DNA of 42,534 nucleotides from an uncultured Oscillospiraceae bacterium (GCA_910587395.1 CAJULJ010000024.1:1-42534), one strand, 5' to 3'; positions 14,968 to 23,637 are shown, numbered from the stretch's first letter. Translations and numbers: made by a program. The notes: generated by a model from the sequence alone, not told the origin.

Positions 14968-15813
14968 ATGGCCCAGTCCATCATCCAAACTGAAAATCTC
15001 ACCTTCCGCTACACCACCGAAGAGGGCGTGGCCCCCACCGTGCTTGACGGGGTGTCTCTGTCCGTCAGGCCGGGGGAATTTGTGGCGGTGCTGGGCCACA
15101 ACGGCTCGGGCAAATCCACCCTGGCCAAGCACTTCAACGCCATCCTCCTGCCCTCCGGGGGCAAGGCCTATGTGGACGGCATGGACACCTGTGACGAAGA
15201 TCGCCTGCTGGACATCCGGCGCCTGGTCGGCATGGTGTTCCAAAATCCCGATAACCAAATCGTCGCCAGCGTGGTGGAGGAGGACGTGGCTTTCGGCCCG
15301 GAGAATTTAGGCGTACCCTCCGCCAAAATCCGGGAGCGGGTGGACAGCGCCCTGGCCGCCGTGGGCATGAGCGAATACGCCCGCCACGCTCCCCATCTTC
15401 TGTCCGGCGGGCAGAAGCAGCGGGTGGCCATCGCGGGGGTGCTGGCCATGCGCCCCCGGTGCATCGTGCTGGACGAGCCCACCGCCATGCTGGACCCAGT
15501 GGGCCGGAAAGAGGTAATTGACACCGTGAAGCGGCTCAACCGGGAGCAGGGAATCACCGTGGTGCTCATCACCCACCACATGGATGAGGCCGCCCAGGCG
15601 GACCGGCTGGTGGTCATGCACGACGGCCACATCGTGTCGGACGACAGCCCCGCACTGGTGTTCCAGAACGTGGACGGCCTGCGCTCCCTGGGGCTGGAGG
15701 TGCCCGAACCGGTGGCCCTGCTCTACGAGCTGCGGCAGAACGGGGTGGATGTGCCCCTCACCGCGCTGACGGTGGACGAGTGCGCGGCGGTGCTGAAAAA
15801 ACTGCTGGTGTAG
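14968..15813 (+). CDS. ecfA1: ECF transporter ATPase A1
   Basis: One of two ATPases of the energy-coupling factor module that powers vitamin uptake by interchangeable S components. The 281-residue protein has Walker A LGHNGSGKST, Q-loop VFQNPDNQI, signature LSGGQKQRVAIAG, Walker B IVLDEPTAMLDP and switch His in ITHHMDEA. The NPDNQI Q-loop and the AGVLAMRP segment are typical of EcfA. GAGGT lies 11 bases before the ATG at 14968. Normally ecfA2 follows at once; here a deaminase-like gene intervenes. Confidence 0.93.
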   Translation: MAQSIIQTENLTFRYTTEEGVAPTVLDGVSLSVRPGEFVAVLGHNGSGKSTLAKHFNAILLPSGGKAYVDGMDTCDEDRLLDIRRLVGMVFQNPDNQIVASVVEEDVAFGPENLGVPSAKIRERVDSALAAVGMSEYARHAPHLLSGGQKQRVAIAGVLAMRPRCIVLDEPTAMLDPVGRKEVIDTVKRLNREQGITVVLITHHMDEAAQADRLVVMHDGHIVSDDSPALVFQNVDGLRSLGLEVPEPVALLYELRQNGVDVPLTALTVDECAAVLKKLLV

Positions 15814-15842
15814 CGCGCAAATCGGGGATATCGGAGGTATTT

Positions 15843-16289
15843 ATGAGAAATTACGAAATAGAAAACGAGATGTATCGGAGGGCAGTGGAACTGATAGAAA
15901 AGCGATACCCTGTTGGCTGGGGCGGCGCTGGTGTTGTTCATACCTCCAAGGGAAATTACTATACAAGCGTTTCAATTGAGACCGCCAATGCATCTGCAAT
16001 TGTATGTATTGAGCTGGGGGCCATGCTTGAAGCTCATAAATATAATGAAAAAGTAACGCACTGTATGTGCCTTATTCGTGATGATGAAAACTCAAAATAT
16101 AGGGTTTTATCTCCATGCGGCATTTGCCAAGAGAGACTGCGATATTGGGGCGAGGACGTACAAGTGGCCGTCACAACCACAGAAGATAAACTCAGATTTG
16201 TAAAACTAAAAGAATTGCAGCCGTATCACTGGACGAAAGCCTACCCTGCTGATGAACTTGAGCATTGGGAAGAATCAACTCCAGTTTAG
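15843..16289 (+). CDS. Cytidine/blasticidin-S deaminase-like protein
   Basis: A 148-residue zinc deaminase of the cytidine deaminase fold. The catalytic pair is seen as C55-x-E57 in AIVCIELGAM, aligned with the C/H-A-E motif, and the other two zinc ligands as PCGIC (residues 91-95). The line VLSPCGICQERL and the C-terminal LKELQPYHW resemble blasticidin-S deaminase more than housekeeping Cdd. The alanine of the usual xAE is isoleucine. The gene is visibly AT-richer than its neighbours (many AAA, AAT, ATA and TTA codons) and lies between ecfA1 and ecfA2, which are normally adjacent; both facts suggest acquisition by transfer. ATG 15843 has GGAGGT 6 bases upstream. Substrate could be cytidine, a nucleoside antibiotic or another pyrimidine derivative. 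Confidence 0.8.
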   Translation: MRNYEIENEMYRRAVELIEKRYPVGWGGAGVVHTSKGNYYTSVSIETANASAIVCIELGAMLEAHKYNEKVTHCMCLIRDDENSKYRVLSPCGICQERLRYWGEDVQVAVTTTEDKLRFVKLKELQPYHWTKAYPADELEHWEESTPV

Positions 16290-16330
16290 CCTATTTTCAG
16301 CACGTCATCTCCATTTTAAGGAGTTCATAC

Positions 16331-17197
16331 ATGGGCACTATCATCGAAACCAAACAACTCACCCACACCTACAGCCAGGGCACGCCCTTTGAGCACACTG
16401 CCCTGGACAGCGTGGACTTTTCCGCCGCCCCCGGGGAGTATGTGGCAATTATCGGCCGCACCGGGTCGGGGAAATCCACCCTGATCCAGCACCTGAACGG
16501 CCTGCTCAAGCCCACCTCCGGCCAGGTGCTGTTCGACGGCGGGGACATCTGGGAAAGCAAGGAGCGCACCCGGCAGGTGCGGTGCCAGGTGGGGCTGGTG
16601 TTCCAGTACCCGGAGTATCAGCTGTTTGAGGAAACCGTGTATCAGGACATCGCCTTCGGCCCCAAGAACATGGGGCTGGACAAGGACGAAATCGACCGCC
16701 GGGTACGCCAGTCCGCCCGGTTCGTGGGGCTGGAGCCCGGCGTTTTGGAAAAATCCCCTTTCGACCTGTCCGGCGGGCAAAAGCGCCGGGTAGCCATCGC
16801 GGGGGTCATCGCCATGGAGCCCCAGGTGCTGGTGCTGGACGAGCCCACAGCAGGGCTGGACCCCTCCGGCTCGGCCCGGATTCTGGACAACATCCGCACC
16901 TACCACCAGGAGAAAAACGCCTGCATCATCCTGGTGTCCCACTCCATGGAGGAGGTGGCCCGGGAAGCGGAGCGGCTGGTGGTCATCCACCAGGGGTCCA
17001 TCCCCTTCTCCGGTCCTCCGGCGGAAGTGTTCACCCATGGGAACGAGCTGGAGGCCATGGGCCTGGGCGTGCCCGCCATGACCCGGGTGTTCGCCCGCCT
17101 GCGGTCCATGGGGGTGGACGTGCCCGCATCCGTGTACACCATCCCCCAGGCCAGAGAGGTCATTTTAGCGGCCCTCCACCGAAGGGAGGAACGATAA
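16331..17197 (+). CDS. ecfA2: ECF transporter ATPase A2
   Basis: Second ATPase of the ECF module, 288 residues. Walker A IGRTGSGKST, Q-loop VFQYPEYQLFEETV, signature LSGGQKRRVAIAG, Walker B LVLDEPTAGLDP and switch His in LVSHSMEE are all present. The YPEYQLFEETV segment is a hallmark of EcfA2. AAGGAG lies 9 bases before ATG 16331. Its stop overlaps the ecfT start by one base. Confidence 0.95.
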   Translation: MGTIIETKQLTHTYSQGTPFEHTALDSVDFSAAPGEYVAIIGRTGSGKSTLIQHLNGLLKPTSGQVLFDGGDIWESKERTRQVRCQVGLVFQYPEYQLFEETVYQDIAFGPKNMGLDKDEIDRRVRQSARFVGLEPGVLEKSPFDLSGGQKRRVAIAGVIAMEPQVLVLDEPTAGLDPSGSARILDNIRTYHQEKNACIILVSHSMEEVAREAERLVVIHQGSIPFSGPPAEVFTHGNELEAMGLGVPAMTRVFARLRSMGVDVPASVYTIPQAREVILAALHRREER

Positions 17198-18003
17198 TGG
17201 CTCTGCGCGATATCACTCTGGGGCAGTTTTTCCCCGGAAACTCCCCCATCCACAACCTGGACCCACGGGCCAAGCTGGTGGCGATGATCTGCTATATCGT
17301 GGCCCTGTTCATGGGCCAGTGGTTCGTCACCTATGCCATTTTGCTGGTGGTGCTCATCGCCGTGGTGGCGGTGTCCACCGTGAAGCCCAAGGCTCTGGTG
17401 CGAGGGCTGAAGCCGGTGGTGTTCATTTTGGTGTTCACCGCCGTGCTCAACATCTTCTACACCCCCGGCGAGCCGCTGGTGTCCTTCTGGATTTTTACCA
17501 TCACAAAGGAGGGCATCCTCCACGCCTTCTTCATGGTGGTGCGCATCATCATGCTCATCACCTGCACCTTCCTGCTCACTTACACCACCTCCCCCCTGTC
17601 TCTCACCGACGGACTGGAGAGCCTGATGGGGCCGCTGAAAAAGCTCCGCGTCCCCGTCCACGAGCTGTCCATGATGATGTCCATCGCCCTGCGGTTTATC
17701 CCCACGCTGATTGAGGAGACGGACAAGATCATGTCCGCCCAGCGGGCCCGAGGCGCGGACTTCGACTCAGGCAGCCTCGTCCAGAAGGCCAAGGCCCTCA
17801 TTCCCCTGCTGGTACCGCTGTTCATCTCCGCCTTCCGCCGGGCGGACGAGCTGGCCACCGCCATGGAGTGCCGCTGCTATCACGGCGGCGAGGGCCGCAC
17901 CCGGATGAAGCAGCTCCACTACCGCCCCGGCGATCTTCTCTTCATGCTGGGGTCGCTGATATTGGCGGTGTTCATTGGCGTGCTGGGGCAGTTCGGCCTG
18001 TAA
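17197..18003 (+). CDS. ecfT: ECF transporter transmembrane component T
   Basis: Membrane scaffold that joins the two EcfA ATPases to vitamin-binding S components. The 268-residue protein starts with the family N-terminus (ITLGQFFPGNSPIHNLDPRAKL), has five to six hydrophobic segments, and carries the two coupling motifs of the Ala-Arg-Gly type: AQRARGADF near residue 190 and the C-terminal MECRCYHGGEGRTR. No S-component gene is nearby, consistent with a group II (shared) ECF module. GGGAGGA is 6 bases before ATG 17197. Confidence 0.93.
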   Translation: MALRDITLGQFFPGNSPIHNLDPRAKLVAMICYIVALFMGQWFVTYAILLVVLIAVVAVSTVKPKALVRGLKPVVFILVFTAVLNIFYTPGEPLVSFWIFTITKEGILHAFFMVVRIIMLITCTFLLTYTTSPLSLTDGLESLMGPLKKLRVPVHELSMMMSIALRFIPTLIEETDKIMSAQRARGADFDSGSLVQKAKALIPLLVPLFISAFRRADELATAMECRCYHGGEGRTRMKQLHYRPGDLLFMLGSLILAVFIGVLGQFGL

Positions 18004-18025
18004 ACTGACGAAAGGCGGTCCCACT

Positions 18026-18781
18026 ATGGAACAGCGCAACATCGCCCTTCGGCTGAGCTACACCGGCACCGCCTATCACGGCTGGCAGGTGCAGAAAAAC
18101 GCCGTATCCGTGGCGGAAACCTTGGAAAAAGCTCTGGCCTCCGTGGTGTGCCATCCGGTGAAGGTCACCGGCGCCGGCCGCACCGATGCGGGAGTCCACG
18201 CTCAAGTGTATATCGCCAATTTCCGCACCACCTCCGGCATTCCCATCCAGCGGCTGCCTCTGGCGGTGAACACCCGCCTTCCCGACGACATCTCGGTGTT
18301 CAAGGCCACGGTGGTGCCCGACGGGTTCAACGCCATCGGCTCCTGTTTGAAGAAGGAGTACACCTATAAAATTTACAACTCCCGCATCCGGGACCCATTC
18401 TACGTCAACCGGGTATGGTTCTACCCCAAGCCGTTGGATGAAGCGGTCATGGCCGAGGCCGCAAAGCAGTTTGTGGGCACCCACGACTTCGCCGCCGTAC
18501 GCTCGGTGGGCACCGAAACCCGCACCACCGTACGCACCGTCCACTATTTCGATGTCCAGCGCCACGGCTCCATCATCGACTGCCGGGTGTGCGCCGACGG
18601 CTTTCTCTATAATATGGTCCGAGCCATGGTAGGCACCTGCATCTACGCCGCCGAGGGCAAGCTGAACCCGGCGGAGATCCCCGCCATCCTGGACTCCCGC
18701 AACCGCACTCTGGCGGGCCCCACCGCGCCTCCCGACGGGCTGTATATGACCAACCTGTGGTATCAGGAAAACGTCCTCTGA
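18026..18781 (+). CDS. truA: tRNA pseudouridine(38-40) synthase
   Basis: Isomerises uridines 38-40 in the tRNA anticodon stem. The 251-residue length is normal. The catalytic Asp is in GAGRTDAGVHA (about residues 48-58); YTGTAYHGWQ, KKEYTYKIYN, HDFAAVRS and GFLYNMVRAMVG are the other family blocks. ATG 18026 is chosen, 22 bases after the ecfT stop with AAAGGCGG upstream; the in-frame TTG-like start at 17975 lies inside ecfT. ecfT-truA adjacency is a common Firmicutes arrangement. Confidence 0.96.
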   Translation: MEQRNIALRLSYTGTAYHGWQVQKNAVSVAETLEKALASVVCHPVKVTGAGRTDAGVHAQVYIANFRTTSGIPIQRLPLAVNTRLPDDISVFKATVVPDGFNAIGSCLKKEYTYKIYNSRIRDPFYVNRVWFYPKPLDEAVMAEAAKQFVGTHDFAAVRSVGTETRTTVRTVHYFDVQRHGSIIDCRVCADGFLYNMVRAMVGTCIYAAEGKLNPAEIPAILDSRNRTLAGPTAPPDGLYMTNLWYQENVL

Positions 18782-18794
18782 CAATGGAGCGTCT

Positions 18795-20021
18795 ATGGAA
18801 GAGCAAAAGCAGCAAAAACCGAAAATTCATTCCATGCAGCCGGTGAAAAAGCCGGCTGAGCCGGAGGCGCCCAAGCCCAAGGCCAGGCTGCCCCGCTTTC
18901 TGGTCCACGTGACCGCCACCCTCATCGTGCTGGCGGCGGCACTGTGCCTGGTGGCGATGGTGGCCTTCCGGGACAGTTTGAACATTGACAGCGTAAAGCG
19001 CTGGTTTACCTACCGCTCTCTGGTCCGGGGTGACAGCGGCCGGGCGGAGTCCTTCTCCTACGACGCCGACCTCACCGACACCTTCGCCGTCCTGGACGGC
19101 GACCTGCTGACCTGCTCCCGCAACGCCATCTCCCTCTATTCCGGCAGCGGCACCCAGTACATCAATGAGTCGGTGGGCATGGAAAACCCGGTGGTGAGCA
19201 CCAACGGCTCTTTGGCCGTGGTATACGACGCGGGGGGCTCCAACCTGTACATATTGGGACAGCGGACGCTGGTGTGGTCGTCGGACGATTTCGAGTCCAT
19301 CCTATCCGCCCGGCTGAACAAAAACGGCCAGCTCACCGTGGTCACCCAGGCCAGCGGCTACCGGGGAACAGTCACTGTGTACGACGCCGCCTACTCACCC
19401 GTGATGAGCATCAACCTGGGCTCCGCCTTTGTGATGGACGCGGCGCTGTCCGACAACGGGCACACATTGGCTATTCTCACCGTGGGCCAGTCCAACGGCG
19501 CTTTCGCCACCAGCCTGGAGCTGTACGAGATGAATTATGCCAGCGGACAGTACGCTCCCGATTTCAGCTGCCTTCTGGGCAGCAGCGTGGTGCTGGAGAC
19601 CCGGCACACCGCCTCCTCGGTGTGGGCCCTGGGGGACCGGGGGCTGACCATCACCGGCCACGACGGGCGGTCCTCCGGCGTCAGCTGGACGGACAAGCAC
19701 CTGCGGCGGTACACCCTCAGCGGAGACGGCTTTGCCGCCGCCCTGCTGGGTAAATACCGGGCAGGCAGTCAGGCGGAGCTGTGGGTGGTGGATGAGTTGG
19801 GCCAGCGGCAGACTCTGGAGATCAATGAGCAGGTGCTGTCCATCTCCGCCGCCGGGCGGTATCTGGCGGTGCTCACCGGCGACCGGCTGGACATCTACAC
19901 CGACGAGCTGGAGCTGTACGACAGCCTGGAGGGTACCCAGGGCGCGCGGAACGTTCTGCTGATGCCGGACGGCTCGGCCATCCTGATTTCAGCGGACAAC
20001 GCCGGATTCTATATCCCTTGA
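18795..20021 (+). CDS. DUF5711-type membrane-anchored beta-propeller protein
   Basis: A 408-residue protein with a Pro/Lys-rich cytoplasmic N-terminus (about 1-37), one transmembrane helix (about 38-58) and a long exported domain made of repeated four-strand-like units (for example SLAVVYDAGGSNLYIL, HTLAILTVGQ, RYLAVLTGDRLDIYT). This fits the DUF5711 family of uncharacterised Firmicutes proteins with a WD40-like propeller. Its function is unknown; an envelope role is inferred from topology and from the cvpA-like neighbour. It follows truA by 13 bases. GGAGC 7 bases upstream supports ATG 18795. Confidence 0.75.
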   Translation: MEEQKQQKPKIHSMQPVKKPAEPEAPKPKARLPRFLVHVTATLIVLAAALCLVAMVAFRDSLNIDSVKRWFTYRSLVRGDSGRAESFSYDADLTDTFAVLDGDLLTCSRNAISLYSGSGTQYINESVGMENPVVSTNGSLAVVYDAGGSNLYILGQRTLVWSSDDFESILSARLNKNGQLTVVTQASGYRGTVTVYDAAYSPVMSINLGSAFVMDAALSDNGHTLAILTVGQSNGAFATSLELYEMNYASGQYAPDFSCLLGSSVVLETRHTASSVWALGDRGLTITGHDGRSSGVSWTDKHLRRYTLSGDGFAAALLGKYRAGSQAELWVVDELGQRQTLEINEQVLSISAAGRYLAVLTGDRLDIYTDELELYDSLEGTQGARNVLLMPDGSAILISADNAGFYIP

Positions 20022-20026
20022 GACGG

Positions 20027-20047
20027 CGCCCCATGTGTTTTGGGGCG
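20027..20047 (+). other. Intergenic hairpin between DUF5711 and cvpA-like genes
   Basis: CGCCCCA (20027-20033) pairs with TGGGGCG (20041-20047) over a 7-base loop. It lacks a T-tract and sits just before the next ribosome site, so it is more likely an mRNA processing or stability element than a terminator. Confidence 0.4.
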
Positions 20048-20061
20048 GTTAGGAGGAGCTT

Positions 20062-20742
20062 ATGGGAGACTACTTATTTGACATCATCATCGTGGCGATA
20101 CTGGTTCTGTTCGCCTGGCGCGGCGCGGTCAAGGGACTGGTGCTGTCCCTGTGCGGACTGGCGGCTGTTTTCGTGGCCTTTTTCGGCGCGCAGTTTTTGT
20201 CCGAGAAATTCTGCGAGCCGGTGGGTAATATCCTCCGCCCCATCATCATCCAGACCGTCCGGGGCGCGGACGCCGAGCCGGAGGTGGACTCCGAGAACCC
20301 GGAGGACACTTACACCGTGGACGAGCTTCTGGCTTCCATCCAGGAAAAAGGTCTGTTTGAAGGTTTTTCCGCTTTCCTGGAGCAGGGCGTCGCCAATGAT
20401 ACCGTAGGCCACGCTTCCTTGTCGCCCATGGACGCCCTGGCCGGTTATCTGGCAAAGGCCATCGCCCGGGCTCTGCTGTTCGGCGTGGTCTTTTTCGGCG
20501 GGCTGCTGGTCTGGTTCCTGCTCAGCCACGCGCTGGATCTGGCCTTCAAGCTGCCCATCCTGGCGGAGGTCAATCTGGCGGGCGGACTGATTGTGGGGCT
20601 GGTCAAGGGCTCGCTGCTCACCATCGTGCTGGTGTGGCTGGGACAGGTGGCGGGCATCGTCCCCACTCCCCCGGAGAGTCCCGTGCTGTCCCTGTTCACC
20701 GTGGACAAGCTGTGGGAGTTGCTCAGCACCCTGCCCGCCTGA
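20062..20742 (+). CDS. CvpA-family membrane protein
   Basis: A 226-residue protein with the CvpA layout: three or four transmembrane segments, a leading IIIVAILVLFAWRGAVKGLVLSL-type first hairpin (shown as motifs AILVLFAWRGAVKG and LSLCGLAAVF), an acidic soluble insertion (about residues 65-110, rich in Asp and Glu), then two further segments with AGGLIVGLVKGSLL. CvpA is linked to colicin V production and envelope stress in Proteobacteria; its Firmicutes role is unclear. GGAGGAG lies 6 bases before ATG 20062. It is the last gene of the long operon that begins at 13491. Confidence 0.82.
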   Translation: MGDYLFDIIIVAILVLFAWRGAVKGLVLSLCGLAAVFVAFFGAQFLSEKFCEPVGNILRPIIIQTVRGADAEPEVDSENPEDTYTVDELLASIQEKGLFEGFSAFLEQGVANDTVGHASLSPMDALAGYLAKAIARALLFGVVFFGGLLVWFLLSHALDLAFKLPILAEVNLAGGLIVGLVKGSLLTIVLVWLGQVAGIVPTPPESPVLSLFTVDKLWELLSTLPA

Positions 20743-20815
20743 GTCCTGATTTCCAGCGTTTCTCCAGCGGCGCGAGGTTTTCCCTGTCCGCCGCAAAATT
20801 ACCACTCTAAAATTC

Positions 20816-20844
20816 ATGACATGTTCATATTTATCTGATATGTT
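20816..20844 (+). promoter_or_regulatory. Candidate promoter of clpE-like gene
   Basis: ATGACA (20816-20821), 17-base spacer and TATGTT (20839-20844) with a TGA extension of the -10. The stretch around it is AT-rich compared with flanking genes. No CtsR heptad repeat or CIRCE element was found. Confidence 0.5.
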
Positions 20845-20900
20845 ACTGCAAACTGCAAATCAGAAGGGGCGGATTTTTTCTCCCCGAAAGGAGCGACACC

Positions 20901-23465
20901 ATGCATCCTACCCTGTGTACCCGCTGCAAAAAGAATGTGGCGGTGGTCTTTATAACGAAAATTGAGAACGGCGAGGCGAAAAATGAGGGGCTGTGCCTCA
21001 AGTGCGCCCGAGAGCTGGGCATCAAGCCGGTGGACGACATGATGAAAAAAATGGGCATTTCCGACGAGGACCTGGAGTCTATCTCCACCGAGATGATGTC
21101 CGCTTTCGGCGGCGCGGAGGAGCCCGACGGCATGACATCCACCGACCAGGACAGCGACGGCGGCGACAGCGAGGAGGACGAGGGCCGCACCGCCACCTTC
21201 CCCTTCCTGAACAAGCTGTTTGGCGCCTCGTCGGACAGCGGCCCGGACCGGGACCCCATCCAGCGGGGCGGGGCCGCCAAGGAGAAGGAGGAGAAAACCG
21301 CCGCTAACAAGACGGAACGGGTACAAAAGCGCAAGTTTTTGGAGAATTACTGCATCTCCCTCACCCGCAAGGCCCACGAGGGCAAGCTGGACCGCATTGT
21401 GGGGCGCTCCAACGAGATCGAGCGGACCATTCAGATTCTGAACCGGCGTCAGAAGAACAATCCCTGTCTCATCGGCGACCCCGGCGTGGGCAAAACTGCC
21501 ATCGCCGAGGGGCTGGCCCAGCGCATCTACAACAGAGAGGTACCCTACAAGCTGCTGGACAAAGAGGTCTATCTGCTGGACCTCACCGCTCTGGTGGCGG
21601 GCACCCAGTTCCGCGGCCAGTTCGAGAGCCGTATGAAGGGCCTCATCGACGAGGTCAAGAAGCTGGGCAATATCATCCTGGTCATTGACGAGGTCCACTC
21701 CATCGTGGGCGCGGGAGATGCCGAGGGCTCCATGAACGCCGCCAATATCCTCAAGCCCGCCTTGAGCCGGGGTGAGATCCAGGTCATCGGCGCCACCACT
21801 CTCACCGAATACCGCAAATACATCGAAAAGGATTCCGCCCTGGAGCGCCGGTTCCAGCCCGTTATCGTGGAGGAGCCCTCCATTGACGACTCCGTTGAAA
21901 TTCTCAAGGGCATCGCGCCCTATTACGAGTCCTTCCACCATGTGAGCATCAGCCCGGACATCTGCCGTCAGGCCGTCACCATGAGCGAGCGGTACATCAC
22001 CGACCGCTATCTGCCCGACAAGGCCATCGATCTGATCGACGAGGCGTCCTCCGACGTGAACCTTCACAACAAGGATCTGGCGCGGCTGGCGGAAATCGAC
22101 AAGGAGCTGGCCGACTACGCCAAGGAGATGGAGGTGGTGCTGGCCTCCACCGGCGGGCAGAACGACCCCCGCCTCCAGGAGCTGCAAAAGCAGGAGCAGA
22201 AGCTCCAGCGCCAGCGGGACACCCTGGAGATGGCGGTGAGCCGGGACGACGCCGAGGCCCCCAACCGGGACGATCCCGCCTTCCAGGAGCGGCAGGACGG
22301 CCGCAGGAAGCAGATCGCCGAGCTCCAGGAGAAACTGTCCTCCGTCACCGCCGAGAAGCAGGCGGTGCAGACCGCCGCCAACGACAAAGCGTACCAGCGG
22401 CTGGCCGAATTGAAAAGCAAGCAGGCCCAGCTCACCGGGGAGCGGGACATTCTGGCCGCCAAGGGCGATCCCCCGCTGACGGCGGCGCATCTGGCCCGGG
22501 TCATTGAGCTGTGGACCAAAATCCCCGCCACCTCCATTCAGGAGCAGGAGTTTGAGCGGCTGGCCAAGCTGGACGAGCGGCTGAAGACCCACATTGTGGG
22601 TCAGGACGACGCGGTGAACGCGGTGTCCAACGCCATCCGGCGGGGCCGGGTGGGCATCTCCGCCAAGCACAAGCCGGTCAGCTTCATCTTCGTGGGCTCC
22701 ACCGGCGTGGGCAAGACGGAGCTGGTCAAGCAGCTGGCCGCCGATCTGTTCTCCTCACCGGAGTCCCTCATCCGGCTTGATATGAGCGAATTCATGGAGA
22801 AGCACTCCGTGTCCCGGATCATCGGCTCTCCTCCGGGGTACGTGGGCTATGACGACGCGGGACAGCTCACCGAAAAAATCCGCCGCAAGCCCTATACCGT
22901 GGTCCTCTTTGACGAGATTGAAAAGGCCCATCCCGACGTGCTCAACGTGCTGCTGCAAATTCTGGACGACGGTCATATCTCCGACGCCCACGGCAAGGTG
23001 GTCAACTTCGAGAACACCGTCATCGTCATGACCTCCAACGCGGGCAGCGAAATCAAGGGCGGCTCCCTGGGCTTCGACCGCTCCGCCAACCAGCTGGGCA
23101 AGGAAAAGGCCATGAAGGGGCTGGAGTCCTTCCTGCGGCCCGAGTTTATCAACCGGGTGGACGAAATCGTCTACTTCAACCAGCTCACCGAGGACAATTT
23201 CAAGGCCATCGCCCGCATCATGCTGTCCGAGCTGGACGCCGTGATGAAGGATAAGAACATCGCGTTCTCCTACGATGAGAGCGTGCTGGACTATCTGGTC
23301 AAGAAGTCCTACTCCGCCGCCTACGGCGCGCGGAACCTGCGCCGCCAGATTCAGAAGGACCTGGAGGACCCCATCGCCGCCAAGCTCATTCAGCGCTACG
23401 CGGCCCCTGTCACCGTGGTCAGCCTGTCCGCCGACGGTGAAAATTTGAATATCGTTACAGACTAA
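20901..23465 (+). CDS. clpE: ClpE-type AAA+ unfoldase with N-terminal zinc finger
   Basis: An 854-residue ATP-driven protein unfoldase, probable partner of ClpP. Residues 6-35 form a CxxC-x22-CxxC zinc-finger (C6, C9, C32, C35) as in ClpE and McsA. An acidic low-complexity linker follows (about 60-130). First AAA+ domain: Walker A GDPGVGKTA, Walker B VIDEVHSI, arginine-finger region LERRFQP. A long coiled-coil middle domain rich in Gln, Glu and Lys spans about residues 395-530. Second AAA+ domain: Walker A GSTGVGKTE, Walker B LFDEIEKAHPD, then the Clp C-terminal domain. The classical Clp N-repeat domain is absent, as in ClpE. Start ATG 20901 follows AAAGGAG. No heat-shock operator was seen. 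ClpC-like naming would also be acceptable. Confidence 0.9.
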   Translation: MHPTLCTRCKKNVAVVFITKIENGEAKNEGLCLKCARELGIKPVDDMMKKMGISDEDLESISTEMMSAFGGAEEPDGMTSTDQDSDGGDSEEDEGRTATFPFLNKLFGASSDSGPDRDPIQRGGAAKEKEEKTAANKTERVQKRKFLENYCISLTRKAHEGKLDRIVGRSNEIERTIQILNRRQKNNPCLIGDPGVGKTAIAEGLAQRIYNREVPYKLLDKEVYLLDLTALVAGTQFRGQFESRMKGLIDEVKKLGNIILVIDEVHSIVGAGDAEGSMNAANILKPALSRGEIQVIGATTLTEYRKYIEKDSALERRFQPVIVEEPSIDDSVEILKGIAPYYESFHHVSISPDICRQAVTMSERYITDRYLPDKAIDLIDEASSDVNLHNKDLARLAEIDKELADYAKEMEVVLASTGGQNDPRLQELQKQEQKLQRQRDTLEMAVSRDDAEAPNRDDPAFQERQDGRRKQIAELQEKLSSVTAEKQAVQTAANDKAYQRLAELKSKQAQLTGERDILAAKGDPPLTAAHLARVIELWTKIPATSIQEQEFERLAKLDERLKTHIVGQDDAVNAVSNAIRRGRVGISAKHKPVSFIFVGSTGVGKTELVKQLAADLFSSPESLIRLDMSEFMEKHSVSRIIGSPPGYVGYDDAGQLTEKIRRKPYTVVLFDEIEKAHPDVLNVLLQILDDGHISDAHGKVVNFENTVIVMTSNAGSEIKGGSLGFDRSANQLGKEKAMKGLESFLRPEFINRVDEIVYFNQLTEDNFKAIARIMLSELDAVMKDKNIAFSYDESVLDYLVKKSYSAAYGARNLRRQIQKDLEDPIAAKLIQRYAAPVTVVSLSADGENLNIVTD

Positions 23466-23470
23466 AGAGA

Positions 23471-23499
23471 CAGGGCGGCGGGAGATTCCCGCCGCCCTG
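23471..23499 (+). terminator. Hairpin after clpE-like gene (terminator-like)
   Basis: A 13-bp perfect stem (CAGGGCGGCGGGA at 23471-23483 with 23487-23499) with a 3-base loop, six bases after the stop. The T-tract is missing (GTTACAA follows), so termination may be weak or factor-dependent. Confidence 0.6.
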
Positions 23500-23500
23500 G

Positions 23501-23559
23501 TTACAACTTCGCTACAAAATTCTTACAGCGCTGATACCACTTCTTAAGCTAAGTTTAAG
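23501..23559 (+). promoter_or_regulatory. Two sets of 11-bp spaced direct repeats upstream of transglutaminase-like gene
   Basis: TTACA at 23501, CTACA at 23512 and TTACA at 23523 are spaced exactly 11 bp, as in PhoP/PhoB boxes. CTTAAG at 23543 and TTTAAG at 23554 are again 11 bp apart (a TTTAAG-N5-TTTAAG form like the streptococcal CiaR repeat). TATGAT at 23563 could be the -10. An 8-bp inverted repeat (GATACCAC at 23533, GTGGTATC at 23588) encloses the second set. OmpR-family response-regulator control is inferred. Confidence 0.5.
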
Positions 23560-23637
23560 ATTTATGATGCAGGTTCGTAAAAATCCTGTGGTATCGTATC
23601 CCTGTTATCTTTTGATGGAATGGAGGACTCTCACACC

